64,000 bases of DNA from CAZPBC01 sp964584775 (GTDB taxonomy: Bacteria; Chlamydiota; Chlamydiia; Chlamydiales; SLFE01). The position numbers and the translations under genes were made by a program. Positions 8,224 through 16,481 of this stretch are shown in pieces; positions within the stretch are counted from its first letter, which is position 1; every line of letters begins with the position of its first letter. The notes under the pieces are model-generated. The model was not told the DNA's origin and searched no databases. It saw only the letters and a program-made list of their open reading frames with translations. The stretch spans positions 1-64,000 of the forward strand of contig CAZPBC010000008.1 in NCBI GenBank assembly GCA_964584775.1, in the 5' to 3' direction.

Positions 8224-9783
8224 ATGGGACTCACGCCCGATGTTGGTGGAACAAGAGGTCTGGGAAGACCTCCAAATTTAAATTATACGGAACAGGAACA
8301 GTCAGCCAATACAGAACACCTCAAGCAGGTGTTTGCTCAAGTTCCTAATACGATTGATGTTCCCCTCACCAAGGTGGGTGGGGATATCATGAAGTATGAG
8401 TCACATTCTGGGATGCCCAAGCTGGCGCGGAATGTGAACATCTTTAGTGGCATGACGAGAGCTGATCCGCAGCTAAAAAACCCTCAAGAGCAGAAGAAAT
8501 TCGAAGAGCTTGAGGAGAAGCTCCCTTTTGGCCTTTCAATCGGCCTCAAACGCTCTTTAGAGCTTCCTTGGGAAGAGCGCGACCCCGTATTTATCCTCCT
8601 TGAAAAGATCTTAAGATTTGCAGCGAAGTCCACAACGTGGATCGATATCACAAGCGAAATCCAATCTGACGCCTTCGCTGGCAGTATCTCAAGGTATGCT
8701 CAGCATCCCGATAAGATGCTGGAAGGATGGTGTGACTTAGCACTGGAAATCCGTGCGGAGCTGCGCTTGATTGCGAAACACGAAGGTCTCCTCTCGCAGT
8801 TGAAACAAGATTGTATCGAGAATATCAAAGTCTTAAACCGCCTCCTCAATTTTGCAAGAGCGATCATCAAAGCGAAAAAACCTGAGAAAGAGAAGCTCGT
8901 CAAAAAGTTCAATAAAGAGATCACCTTCCTTCTGAGTGAAATCAGTACAGGAAAGCTCACCCACCCCTTTGCCATGACTTTCTCTCTACTAGAGAACGCT
9001 CTCGCCCTTGGACGGTTTTTCAGTTTAGAGAAAGCCAGTCCCACACTCCTTGGAGTGGATGCTGCTCTCGCTTACCTTTTTGCTAGGGAGCCAACCTTTG
9101 TCGATCTTGGGGAAGAGACACAAAAGCTGGGCGAACAGCTCTTTCCTGACGAAATGGAAGATCCAGCTCTCCAGCATTTTTTACCAAAAATTGCAGCACT
9201 GGGAGGACTCTTGATGACCACGCTCACCCTCTCTGCACCAGGCATCTATGAATTAAAGGTACGCGATGATCCCCGCTTTGAGGAAAAGACGGTCCAGTGT
9301 CTAGCACTGCGCTTAAGTGGAACGCTCTTCTCTTCAGCAGATATAGAAGAGATCTTTATGAAGTGCATTTTCCCCATCCTCGGAGAAACACGCGTGAAGG
9401 CGCATGTAAAGTCGCTCGTCCAGTTTCTCACATTACAGCCTCTTCTTTTAATCGCTGGGATGGGAGAGATCGGAAATGCGATGCTAAAAGGATGGAAGAA
9501 GTCCTTCTCTAGAAGTTTGAAGCAGCTCAAAGAAGTAGAGAAAGAGCTTCGAGTTTCTAAAAAAGGCCTTGTCAGCCTACAACACGGCCTCATGGCTGTG
9601 AAAAAAGAGTCCTCAAAAGCCTATTGGAAGGCGTTAGAAGACCTGATCAGAAAACAGGTCGACTTCTCAAAGTTTAGAGATGAATGGAAAGCCTACCGCC
9701 TGACGGTGCAGGGACTCATTAAAGGATTTTTAGAAAGTGAAGGCCAACAAAAGGTGATGGACTTCAGGCAGGTATCTGCTTAG
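8224..9783 (+). CDS. hypothetical protein following SycD-like chaperone
   Basis: The 519-residue protein belongs to no family I recognise. The first 90 residues look disordered (Gly, Asn, Gln, Thr); the rest is helical with many Lys and Leu. A hydrophobic stretch near residues 322-340 (IAALGGLLMTTLTLSAPGIY) and another near 398-418 (SLVQFLTLQPLLLIAGMGEIG) could insert in a membrane. SD GAGGAG at 8211-8216 fits ATG 8224. Its position after a SycD-like chaperone suggests an exported client. The TAG stop directly abuts the repeat element at 9783-9949, so the C-terminus may have been altered by that insertion. Confidence 0.78.
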   Translation: MGLTPDVGGTRGLGRPPNLNYTEQEQSANTEHLKQVFAQVPNTIDVPLTKVGGDIMKYESHSGMPKLARNVNIFSGMTRADPQLKNPQEQKKFEELEEKLPFGLSIGLKRSLELPWEERDPVFILLEKILRFAAKSTTWIDITSEIQSDAFAGSISRYAQHPDKMLEGWCDLALEIRAELRLIAKHEGLLSQLKQDCIENIKVLNRLLNFARAIIKAKKPEKEKLVKKFNKEITFLLSEISTGKLTHPFAMTFSLLENALALGRFFSLEKASPTLLGVDAALAYLFAREPTFVDLGEETQKLGEQLFPDEMEDPALQHFLPKIAALGGLLMTTLTLSAPGIYELKVRDDPRFEEKTVQCLALRLSGTLFSSADIEEIFMKCIFPILGETRVKAHVKSLVQFLTLQPLLLIAGMGEIGNAMLKGWKKSFSRSLKQLKEVEKELRVSKKGLVSLQHGLMAVKKESSKAYWKALEDLIRKQVDFSKFRDEWKAYRLTVQGLIKGFLESEGQQKVMDFRQVSA

Positions 9784-9949
9784 CCTGGATTTTTTATGAA
9801 GAGTTGTAAAAATGAGACTAAATGATCGACAAATTCAACAGAACTCACTCGAAAGAAAGGGTTTAGTACCCTTTTTGAGAGAGAAGTCTGTTGAAGGTGA
9901 CGAAAGCATTTTGTGACAGTTTTGCGAGTGTTTATGAAATTTCCGGGCC
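9783..9949 (+). repeat. MITE-like repeat, copy 2 (leader of SycD-CopB-CopD operon)
   Basis: Second full copy of the element at 4248-4419. The left edge GCCTGGATTTTTTATGAA is matched by the right edge read in reverse (GCCCGGAAATTTCATAAA), so the ends are inverted repeats. The internal hairpin is AAAGGGT-TTAG-TACCCTTT (9855-9875 region): it differs in sequence from copy 1 but keeps pairing. Flanks CTTA on both sides could be a target duplication. No promoter was recognised inside. The chaperone gene begins 17 bases later. Confidence 0.65.
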
Positions 9950-9965
9950 TTAAAAGGAGAAAGCA

Positions 9966-10550
9966 ATGAGAAAAGAGGAAGAGATGATCGATGCTTTAAT
10001 GGAGCTTGCTAAAGACGACGCTCCGAAAGTGAAAGACGGTCTCGGCGCCATTGCTGAGAATATGTTTACGAAAGGGATGGTTCCTAAAGACGCCATGGGA
10101 ATCCAAGATACAGACGCAGAATTTTTGTATGCACAAGCCTACCAGCTCTACAACATTGGTAAGTATAAAGATTCAAGAAGTCTTTTTGGCAGTTTGATGG
10201 TGATGGATCCTACCGAACCGAAGTACATTTTTGGACATGCAGCGAGCTCTCACATGCTGAAACAGTATGACACTGCGGCAAAAGCTTATGTTCAGCAGGC
10301 GATGCTCAGTAATGATGACCCTGTCCCCTACTACCATGCGGCAGATTGCTATCTTCAGCTCAACGACAAATTGAGTGCCCTCGTGACACTTCGAATTGTT
10401 GTGAAGCGATCGACTGGAAAACCGGAGTTCGAGACGATTAAAGAACGTGCAGAGATGACCATCAAAAACCTTGAAGAAGACTTAGAAGTCGAAGGCCTTG
10501 AGGGAGCTCCAACAGATTTGGAGAAACCAAAGGAAGAAAAACAAGCTTAG
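9966..10550 (+). CDS. class II T3SS chaperone, SycD/LcrH family (copy 2)
   Basis: The 194-residue paralogue of the chaperone at 7543 keeps the same TPR framework: FLYAQAYQLYNIGKYKDSR, then MDPTEPKYIFGHAASSHML and DPVPYYHAADCYLQLND, with an acidic C-terminal tail. SD GGAG lies at 9956-9959. It is followed after ten bases by the CopB-like gene and then the CopD-like gene. This order (lcrH-copB-copD) is the standard translocator operon of Chlamydia (CT576-CT579 and CT862-CT860), though the small CT577-type gene is absent. Its clients are therefore most likely those two proteins. Confidence 0.9.
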   Translation: MRKEEEMIDALMELAKDDAPKVKDGLGAIAENMFTKGMVPKDAMGIQDTDAEFLYAQAYQLYNIGKYKDSRSLFGSLMVMDPTEPKYIFGHAASSHMLKQYDTAAKAYVQQAMLSNDDPVPYYHAADCYLQLNDKLSALVTLRIVVKRSTGKPEFETIKERAEMTIKNLEEDLEVEGLEGAPTDLEKPKEEKQA

Positions 10551-10560
10551 GAGAAAACTC

Positions 10561-12792
10561 ATGTCTATAGGAAATGTTCCAGGTGGTGACAGACTCGGTG
10601 AAGTCCTTCAGCAGATGGGTATTGCAGACATCGAAAGCGATAACAATCAAGTGCAATCGAAGAAGGTCGAGAAAAAGAATATTGAGATCAAAGACAGTGT
10701 CAGCCAATACGAAGGTGGCGGAGTCGAGGAGAATGAATTCGGCCTTGCAGGAGCGAACAACCCACGTCTCTCGAGCCCCAACAAAGCGCTCTTGGATGAG
10801 TGGCAAACAGGTGCGACCACCTTCAGAGCGGTCGGGACACTCCCCTCTGCACAACCGAAGCCTGTGACAGACGTCCAAGGAACTCCTATTGAAGACGGCT
10901 TCATCCAGCTGATCGCAGGAAACCACCCCTATGCAAAAATGGCCATCCTAGTCCTAGGGGAAAAAGAGTTTGAACAACTCCTTCAAGCCCATTTCCAAGA
11001 ACTGGGAGAGCCCCTTCCTCTCAATGCCAGCTCCCCTGCTTTTGGAAAGGCGGTGGATGCCATCATGGAAAAACACCTTCAGGAGACGGGAGCAACCTAC
11101 CCAGAGGTGCTCAACGAATCCGTTTCAGGAGGGATGAGTATCCTTCAGGGCATCGATGTCTACCTCGAGTACCTAAATGGGGTGGAGCCTGGCCAAAGAA
11201 GTGTGCTCCATGGACCAAAGCTCGACACGATGATTCATATCAACGCGAGCCAGACGGAGATGATCGACACGATCGTTCTCACTTTACAAAACACAAATGC
11301 TCTAGGAGACAAAGTCGTTTTAATGGACTTCCTGAAGGAGCTCGCCGAGGTTGCAGCCCTGGTCCGTAAAGCACTTTTAGAGTCCAAGATTGCAGACACT
11401 CAAAAGTCTGGAGATATCGCTCGAAATAAAGCACAAGTCACCGACGAACGAGCGGCGTTCATGAAAGAGAAGTTTCTAGAGCAGCTCAAGATGTTGAAGA
11501 TGCAAAGAGTGATGGAAGTCCTTGGTGACTTCATGAGAATTGCGATGTACGTCATCCAAGCGCTCATGCTCTGCGTGACTCTTCTCTTCTTACCGCTCGC
11601 ACCGATCATGACGCTTGTCATGTTTGCCGTCCAGGTGGCCTTGCTGGCCATTGTCATCACCCTGACAGAGACAGGGGCCATGGAGGATATGTTCGAAGGG
11701 ATCAACGAGCTCGTTGCAGATGTTTCAAACGAACTCGGCATCAGTGAAGACATTGGAAATGTGGTCTTTTGGGCAATCATCATTGTTGTCATTCTCCTCG
11801 TTGCCCTCCTCTTGATCTTTGTGCCTATACTGGGTGCACTTGTTCCAGCGATTGCTGGAGCGATCATTGCTGCGGTCGTTCAGAACTCTGGCATCCTTGA
11901 TGTCATTGGTGACTGGCTCGTTGAGCTCACTGGATGGGATTCAACGATTGGTAAAGGAGTCCTTAAAGGGCTCGCCGGGTTTGCCTTCTCACTCACTACC
12001 GGACTTCTTCTCGGGTTGATGAACATCGTCCGGGAGATCGTCAAGGAGTTGCTAAAAATCGTCATCGAACTCGTGGTGGAGATCATTAAGTTGGTCATTA
12101 CCATCGTCATACAGCTCGGGGTCTCCCTGGTGAAGTTGATCGTCAAAGCTGTCAAAGCGATCATGAAAGCGGGCACGAGTGCGATCAAGGCTGCCATTAA
12201 ACAGGTCATTAAGTTCATTCTTGAACTTGTAAAGACCATTTTTGCCTTTATCAAACAGATCTTCACGCTTGTGATGCAGCTATTGAAAGAGGTGATGAAG
12301 CAGGTCATCAAAGTCTTAAAGTCCATGCTCAAAGCGATTATTAAAATGGTGAAAAAGATTCCCGATATGATCATGAATCTGGTGAAGCAATTAGGTATAC
12401 AAATGCTGGTGGAGCAGATCACAGGCACTTTAACCAAACTGATAGAAGCTTTGGCGAATGTCATAAAATCTTTGAAGGAGTTGATTCAACAGCTCCTCCA
12501 AGCCGTTACCAGCATTGTGCAAACAATCATTCAAAAAGGAGCTCAAGTTGTCCTTCAGCTCACTGCTGCAGGGTACCGAACGGCGATGGCGAAAGTGGAA
12601 ATCATCAAGGGTGAGATGGACACGGTGGTGGCCATTCTTGATGAACTTTTGAAATTTATGGGAGCAGACCTTCAGAAAACGATTAGTAGCGAAGGTCTTG
12701 AAGCCTTTGAGGAGATGACCATGGAGATGGCCAAAGCCTTCGAAGGCGTCATTAAAAACTACTCTGGAATCCTCTCTAAATTGACTTCATAG
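10561..12792 (+). CDS. copB: CopB-like T3SS translocator
   Basis: Hydrophobic translocators form the pore in the host membrane. The start is ATG 10561 with AGGAG at 10549-10553, giving 743 residues; an upstream in-frame start would overlap the chaperone. Near the N-terminus is NPRLSSPNKALLDEW, shared with the two large proteins at 16482 and 19316. Hydrophobic segments lie at about residues 325-375 and 400-465. Residues about 483-660 form a long run of Ile/Val/Leu alternating with Lys (IVKELLKIVIELVVEIIKLV and on), an extended amphipathic helix I have not seen in CopB. Assignment as CopB rests on operon order and hydrophobicity. Confidence 0.72.
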   Translation: MSIGNVPGGDRLGEVLQQMGIADIESDNNQVQSKKVEKKNIEIKDSVSQYEGGGVEENEFGLAGANNPRLSSPNKALLDEWQTGATTFRAVGTLPSAQPKPVTDVQGTPIEDGFIQLIAGNHPYAKMAILVLGEKEFEQLLQAHFQELGEPLPLNASSPAFGKAVDAIMEKHLQETGATYPEVLNESVSGGMSILQGIDVYLEYLNGVEPGQRSVLHGPKLDTMIHINASQTEMIDTIVLTLQNTNALGDKVVLMDFLKELAEVAALVRKALLESKIADTQKSGDIARNKAQVTDERAAFMKEKFLEQLKMLKMQRVMEVLGDFMRIAMYVIQALMLCVTLLFLPLAPIMTLVMFAVQVALLAIVITLTETGAMEDMFEGINELVADVSNELGISEDIGNVVFWAIIIVVILLVALLLIFVPILGALVPAIAGAIIAAVVQNSGILDVIGDWLVELTGWDSTIGKGVLKGLAGFAFSLTTGLLLGLMNIVREIVKELLKIVIELVVEIIKLVITIVIQLGVSLVKLIVKAVKAIMKAGTSAIKAAIKQVIKFILELVKTIFAFIKQIFTLVMQLLKEVMKQVIKVLKSMLKAIIKMVKKIPDMIMNLVKQLGIQMLVEQITGTLTKLIEALANVIKSLKELIQQLLQAVTSIVQTIIQKGAQVVLQLTAAGYRTAMAKVEIIKGEMDTVVAILDELLKFMGADLQKTISSEGLEAFEEMTMEMAKAFEGVIKNYSGILSKLTS

Positions 12793-12827
12793 AGAGCCAG
12801 AAAAAAATAAGAAATAAGGAGAAGACT

Positions 12828-13979
12828 ATGACGAACATACAAGGACCTCCTCCAGATGCAAACCTCCCTCCTGTTGGAGGAACACCAGGACAGTCAGGAC
12901 AGACTCCTGGACAGGCGTCTGGTCAAGGTGACCCGGAAGTCCAAGACGGGACAGAGATGATCAAAAAGGTGTTCAAAGGTGGTGGGAAAGGCACCACAGG
13001 AACCGCTCAAGAAGGAGAGACTCCCCTACAGGATATTGATGAATTTGGAAAAATGGCCGGTGAAGCTCTAGAAGACGCTAGTGATGATCTCCTCGAAAGT
13101 TTAGGGCTGAAAGACAAAAAGAAAAAAACAGATCAATCCAGGGCTGCGCGTACACAAGGAAGAATGGCGACAACACTCGGACAAAGCCAACAAGGTGAAC
13201 AAACACAAATGAAAGTCCAAACGAGTGTACAAAATACCGTGGGTGCTAGAGCAAGCCACCCTGTCCTCGCTCCCCCTGCAACGGGAGAAAAAATTCCAAT
13301 GGGTGAAGGAGGCATTGGGAACCCATGGCTCCAACCCTCACTCGCGACTGCTCTATTCAGTGCGTGGTTCGAAGTGCTACCCATATTGATGGGGATTAAA
13401 ATTGAAGAGGCTAAAGCGGAGGCTGCAGAGATCATCCACGGAGCTGAGCTCTCCAAAGCGAAAGCCGAAATGATCATGGAAATTCACGCTCTCGAAGCAG
13501 AAAAACTCATGACCCAAGCCGTATCGATGTTCATCCAAGCAGGGCTACAGGTCGCTCAGATGGCTGTCACCCTTGCGATGCAGGTGGTCGGTGCAGCGAT
13601 GAATGCGGTCGGTGGAGCGGTCAACGCTGTAGGAGGCATTGCCTCAGGGGCTACAGGAGGAGCCGTGCCCTCCATGAAAATGCCTACGATGGGCCCTCAA
13701 GAGATGCAAATGATGACGAAGATGATCGACCAGGGATTTGGAGCAGCTACATCGATCGTTCAAGGGGTGAGTAAAATGATCGAAGCCTCCATTGAAATTG
13801 AAAAAGGAAGGGCGGAGTACATCAAATCCTGCCTCGAACACATGCTTCAAACTTCAAATCAAATCCAACAAGCACACCGAGAAGCGAAGAAAGAAGCATC
13901 AGAACTGATTTCGACCTTCATTCAGGCAATGAACCAGTTCATTCAGTATGAAACCGTCTTCAGAACGGACATACGTTAA
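12828..13979 (+). CDS. copD: CopD-like T3SS translocator
   Basis: The 383-residue protein starts at ATG 12828 (AAGGAGAAG at 12817-12825). The first 60 residues are Pro/Gly/Gln-rich and disordered. A hydrophobic patch occurs near residues 175-190 (ALFSAWFEVLPILMGI), then a helical stretch (KAEAAEIIHGAELSKAKAEM), and a small-residue hydrophobic segment around 235-280 (VAQMAVTLAMQVVGAAMNAV with many Gly/Ala). The C-terminus is a coiled helix. Size, third position in a chaperone-CopB operon and amphipathic ends fit the minor translocator CopD. No direct sequence signature was recognised. Confidence 0.68.
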   Translation: MTNIQGPPPDANLPPVGGTPGQSGQTPGQASGQGDPEVQDGTEMIKKVFKGGGKGTTGTAQEGETPLQDIDEFGKMAGEALEDASDDLLESLGLKDKKKKTDQSRAARTQGRMATTLGQSQQGEQTQMKVQTSVQNTVGARASHPVLAPPATGEKIPMGEGGIGNPWLQPSLATALFSAWFEVLPILMGIKIEEAKAEAAEIIHGAELSKAKAEMIMEIHALEAEKLMTQAVSMFIQAGLQVAQMAVTLAMQVVGAAMNAVGGAVNAVGGIASGATGGAVPSMKMPTMGPQEMQMMTKMIDQGFGAATSIVQGVSKMIEASIEIEKGRAEYIKSCLEHMLQTSNQIQQAHREAKKEASELISTFIQAMNQFIQYETVFRTDIR

Positions 13980-13988
13980 AAGCTTAAT

Positions 13989-14015
13989 TTTTCCCTATCG
14001 TTAGGGAAAAGGAGG
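13989..14015 (+). promoter_or_regulatory. hairpin abutting the Shine-Dalgarno of the 812-aa gene
   Basis: TTTTCCCTA (13989-13997), loop TCGT, and TAGGGAAAA (14002-14010) form a perfect 9-bp stem directly followed by GGAGG (14011-14015) and ATG at 14021. The 3' arm supplies the AAAA of the AAAAGGAGG site, so folding and ribosome binding may compete. Confidence 0.5.
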
Positions 14016-14020
14016 AACCT

Positions 14021-16459
14021 ATGGATTTAGGTGGTTTAGATATATCCAAGCTGATGGGTCCGGGTGGAGATCTCAAAATGGGAGAGACCACTGAACAAAC
14101 CCAGACAGCTGCAGGTCTTGCCGCGCTTCAAGAAAGCCAGTCACAGGCTGGAGAAGGAGGAGAGCAACAGATCAACCAAGGATCTCCTAACTTACCCCCT
14201 CCCTCCATTGGTCTTTTAAAGGAGTTTTTCTCACAGGAGCTCTCCCTTGAAGAGATCGAAGAGGCGTTGAAGTTCATCACAGAATCAGAAGAGTTCGAGA
14301 CCTATGCTAGAAAGAACTTAAACCTGGATAGCAAATCTCCAGCCGAACGCCTCAAGGAGATCATCGACGAGTACTTCAGCGACGAAGAAGGAGTTCCGGT
14401 TGAGGTTCTGTTAAGAAAGGCTCTTGCGAAGATGCTAGAAATGTTACTCAGTGGCAATCCTGACCTCTCTGCAGATCTTGGGGGTCTCTTCAACCGCGTC
14501 CAATCACAAGTGGTGAATAACTCGGTCCCTGAAGGGAAATTTGCGATGGAAGCTATCAAACAGTTCTTTGCTTCAACCGGCGTTGAGGCAGACGAGCAGA
14601 TGATTGCGGATGAGTTTCTTGCTGCTTTAAAAACGACCTTTGAGAATGAAGAGAAGGTCTTTTCTCTAGACAGTCCCTTCTTGAAGACGGCAGTGGAAGA
14701 GGTCACAATGGAGTACCTCATCAAATCTGGCATGTCTGCTGAAGAGGCCGAGAATTTTATCAGCGAACAACTCCCCGCTCTCACCATCGGAAGTGAATTC
14801 AACAACTGGCTGGGAGGTGTTTCGACTGCTCAGGTACAAGATATCCCACCACCACCACCCGTGGTCAATACAGAGGCGGTGGATGAGTTATCAGCTGAAC
14901 TCACTGCCCTGCTCGATGCTCCGACACTGGGACCTGGCAAAATCAGTATCCTTGAATTTATGAAGATGGTCAAAGAGGCGATTCAAGAGCTTGAAGACCT
15001 CATCAATGAAATTATCTTGCAGGACTTAGAGCTCCAGAAGAGTCAAAGGCTTTCTCAGCTAGAGGTCATCGATGCTGCTGCAGCCCTCTTTATGGGTGGA
15101 GAGATCAATCCTGAAGATATTGAGAAGTTCCTTGCTGGAGATGAGAGTCTCGACTCTGCGACAAAGATGCAGATTGAGATGCTCGCTGAAGAAGGAGAGC
15201 TCCAAGAGCTGAGAGATAAAAAAGCAGCCGGTGAAAATATTGAAGGAGCCACTAGAAGCCTAGCTGATAAGATCAACGAACGGCTAGACAACTACAGCGG
15301 ATCGGCAGCCTTAGTCCTTCTTGATATCCTAGACGCCTTTGTGAAGATGAAGGAAGCAGAAGCGGCTGAGAAAAATGAACAGGCAGATGCCGCTGCATCG
15401 GATGGGCAAGGAGACATCATTAGTAACTATACTGAAGAGGTGACCAAGATTGTCAATGAGATGCTCCAAAAGCTCACAGGACTTGTCAACCTTGGAACCA
15501 TTGAGATGGAGTCTCTCTCTCAGTTTGGTAAAGCGATCGACAAGTTGATGGAGCAGCTTAAGGGAGAAGATCAAGCAGGTGGAAAGGACCTCCTCCGCTC
15601 CCTGGCTGAGTTAATCAGCGCCAAACTGGGCGGCCCTGGTGGACTAGAGCAAAAAGTGGCCGGTCTCGATGTGAGCTCGATGGTTCAAGCCCTTCTTGCT
15701 ACAGGAAACAAGGGTGTCAACGAGATGAGTGGAGGCACCTCCTCACAGATGATCACCGCCTACCTCGACGATGCGGCCATCAATGCCCTCATGATAGCAA
15801 GCTTCTTGCAGGGTGCAGGAATGCTAGAGAGTGGCGAAGGAACCACCGAGCTAGGACAGCTTTCTGGAGTCGCCGTCACCATAGGCCTGGTTGCCTCGCT
15901 CCTGGGAGGAGGGGCAAGTGTCAGCGATGTGAAAGATGTGCTGAACTCACTACAAAACATCTCCTCGAGTGTGGCCTCAACCGGTTTTGCAGGCTTCCTT
16001 GGAGGCGCGATCGCAGACAGCCAAGGACTTTCTGAGGGCGACCAAGCCGCACTCACAGGAATATTAAGTGGAATTCTCTCGAGTGTCGGAAAAACCTCGA
16101 ACGAAGAGGAGACTGAGGCAACAGGTGAGATCGTAAAACAATTGAGACAACTGTTGAAAGCACTTGAGCAGGTTCTCCAAAACCTTCTTGCTGGCGTCTC
16201 GAATGGATCGATCCCTCTAGAAGGGATCGGTGCGGCGGTCGCAGCCGGAGTTGGAGAGGCCGTAGGAGCTTTTGTGGGTGGAGTTTCCGGCTCCAGTGGA
16301 CAAGACCTCGATCAACTCATCCAACAGCTTTCAGGAGCACTGCAGGGGCAGCTGACAACCAACGCAGCCTCCCCTGAAGCCACACAATTTTTGGTCAATG
16401 CCATGCTAGCAGCAGGAATGGGACCTGCTCAGATGGGTGGACCTCAGATGGCTGCATAA
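14021..16459 (+). CDS. hypothetical large helical protein, T3SS island
   Basis: The 812-residue product has no named domain. SD AAGGAGG supports ATG 14021. Residues 1-60 are Gly/Gln-rich and probably disordered. The central part contains KISILEFMKMVKEAIQELED, which parallels KVAILEFMKFVAIAINNMDA in the proteins at 16482 and 19316, so all share a common helical module. Towards the C-terminus (about residues 580-780) are Gly/Ala/Ser-rich moderately hydrophobic segments such as GGASVSDVKDVLNSL and GFAGFLGGAIADSQGLS that could associate with membranes. It sits between the CopD-like gene and the polytopic pair. Probably an exported member of the translocator set. Confidence 0.78.
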   Translation: MDLGGLDISKLMGPGGDLKMGETTEQTQTAAGLAALQESQSQAGEGGEQQINQGSPNLPPPSIGLLKEFFSQELSLEEIEEALKFITESEEFETYARKNLNLDSKSPAERLKEIIDEYFSDEEGVPVEVLLRKALAKMLEMLLSGNPDLSADLGGLFNRVQSQVVNNSVPEGKFAMEAIKQFFASTGVEADEQMIADEFLAALKTTFENEEKVFSLDSPFLKTAVEEVTMEYLIKSGMSAEEAENFISEQLPALTIGSEFNNWLGGVSTAQVQDIPPPPPVVNTEAVDELSAELTALLDAPTLGPGKISILEFMKMVKEAIQELEDLINEIILQDLELQKSQRLSQLEVIDAAAALFMGGEINPEDIEKFLAGDESLDSATKMQIEMLAEEGELQELRDKKAAGENIEGATRSLADKINERLDNYSGSAALVLLDILDAFVKMKEAEAAEKNEQADAAASDGQGDIISNYTEEVTKIVNEMLQKLTGLVNLGTIEMESLSQFGKAIDKLMEQLKGEDQAGGKDLLRSLAELISAKLGGPGGLEQKVAGLDVSSMVQALLATGNKGVNEMSGGTSSQMITAYLDDAAINALMIASFLQGAGMLESGEGTTELGQLSGVAVTIGLVASLLGGGASVSDVKDVLNSLQNISSSVASTGFAGFLGGAIADSQGLSEGDQAALTGILSGILSSVGKTSNEEETEATGEIVKQLRQLLKALEQVLQNLLAGVSNGSIPLEGIGAAVAAGVGEAVGAFVGGVSGSSGQDLDQLIQQLSGALQGQLTTNAASPEATQFLVNAMLAAGMGPAQMGGPQMAA

Positions 16460-16481
16460 AACACCTCTTGGAGTCAATGCA

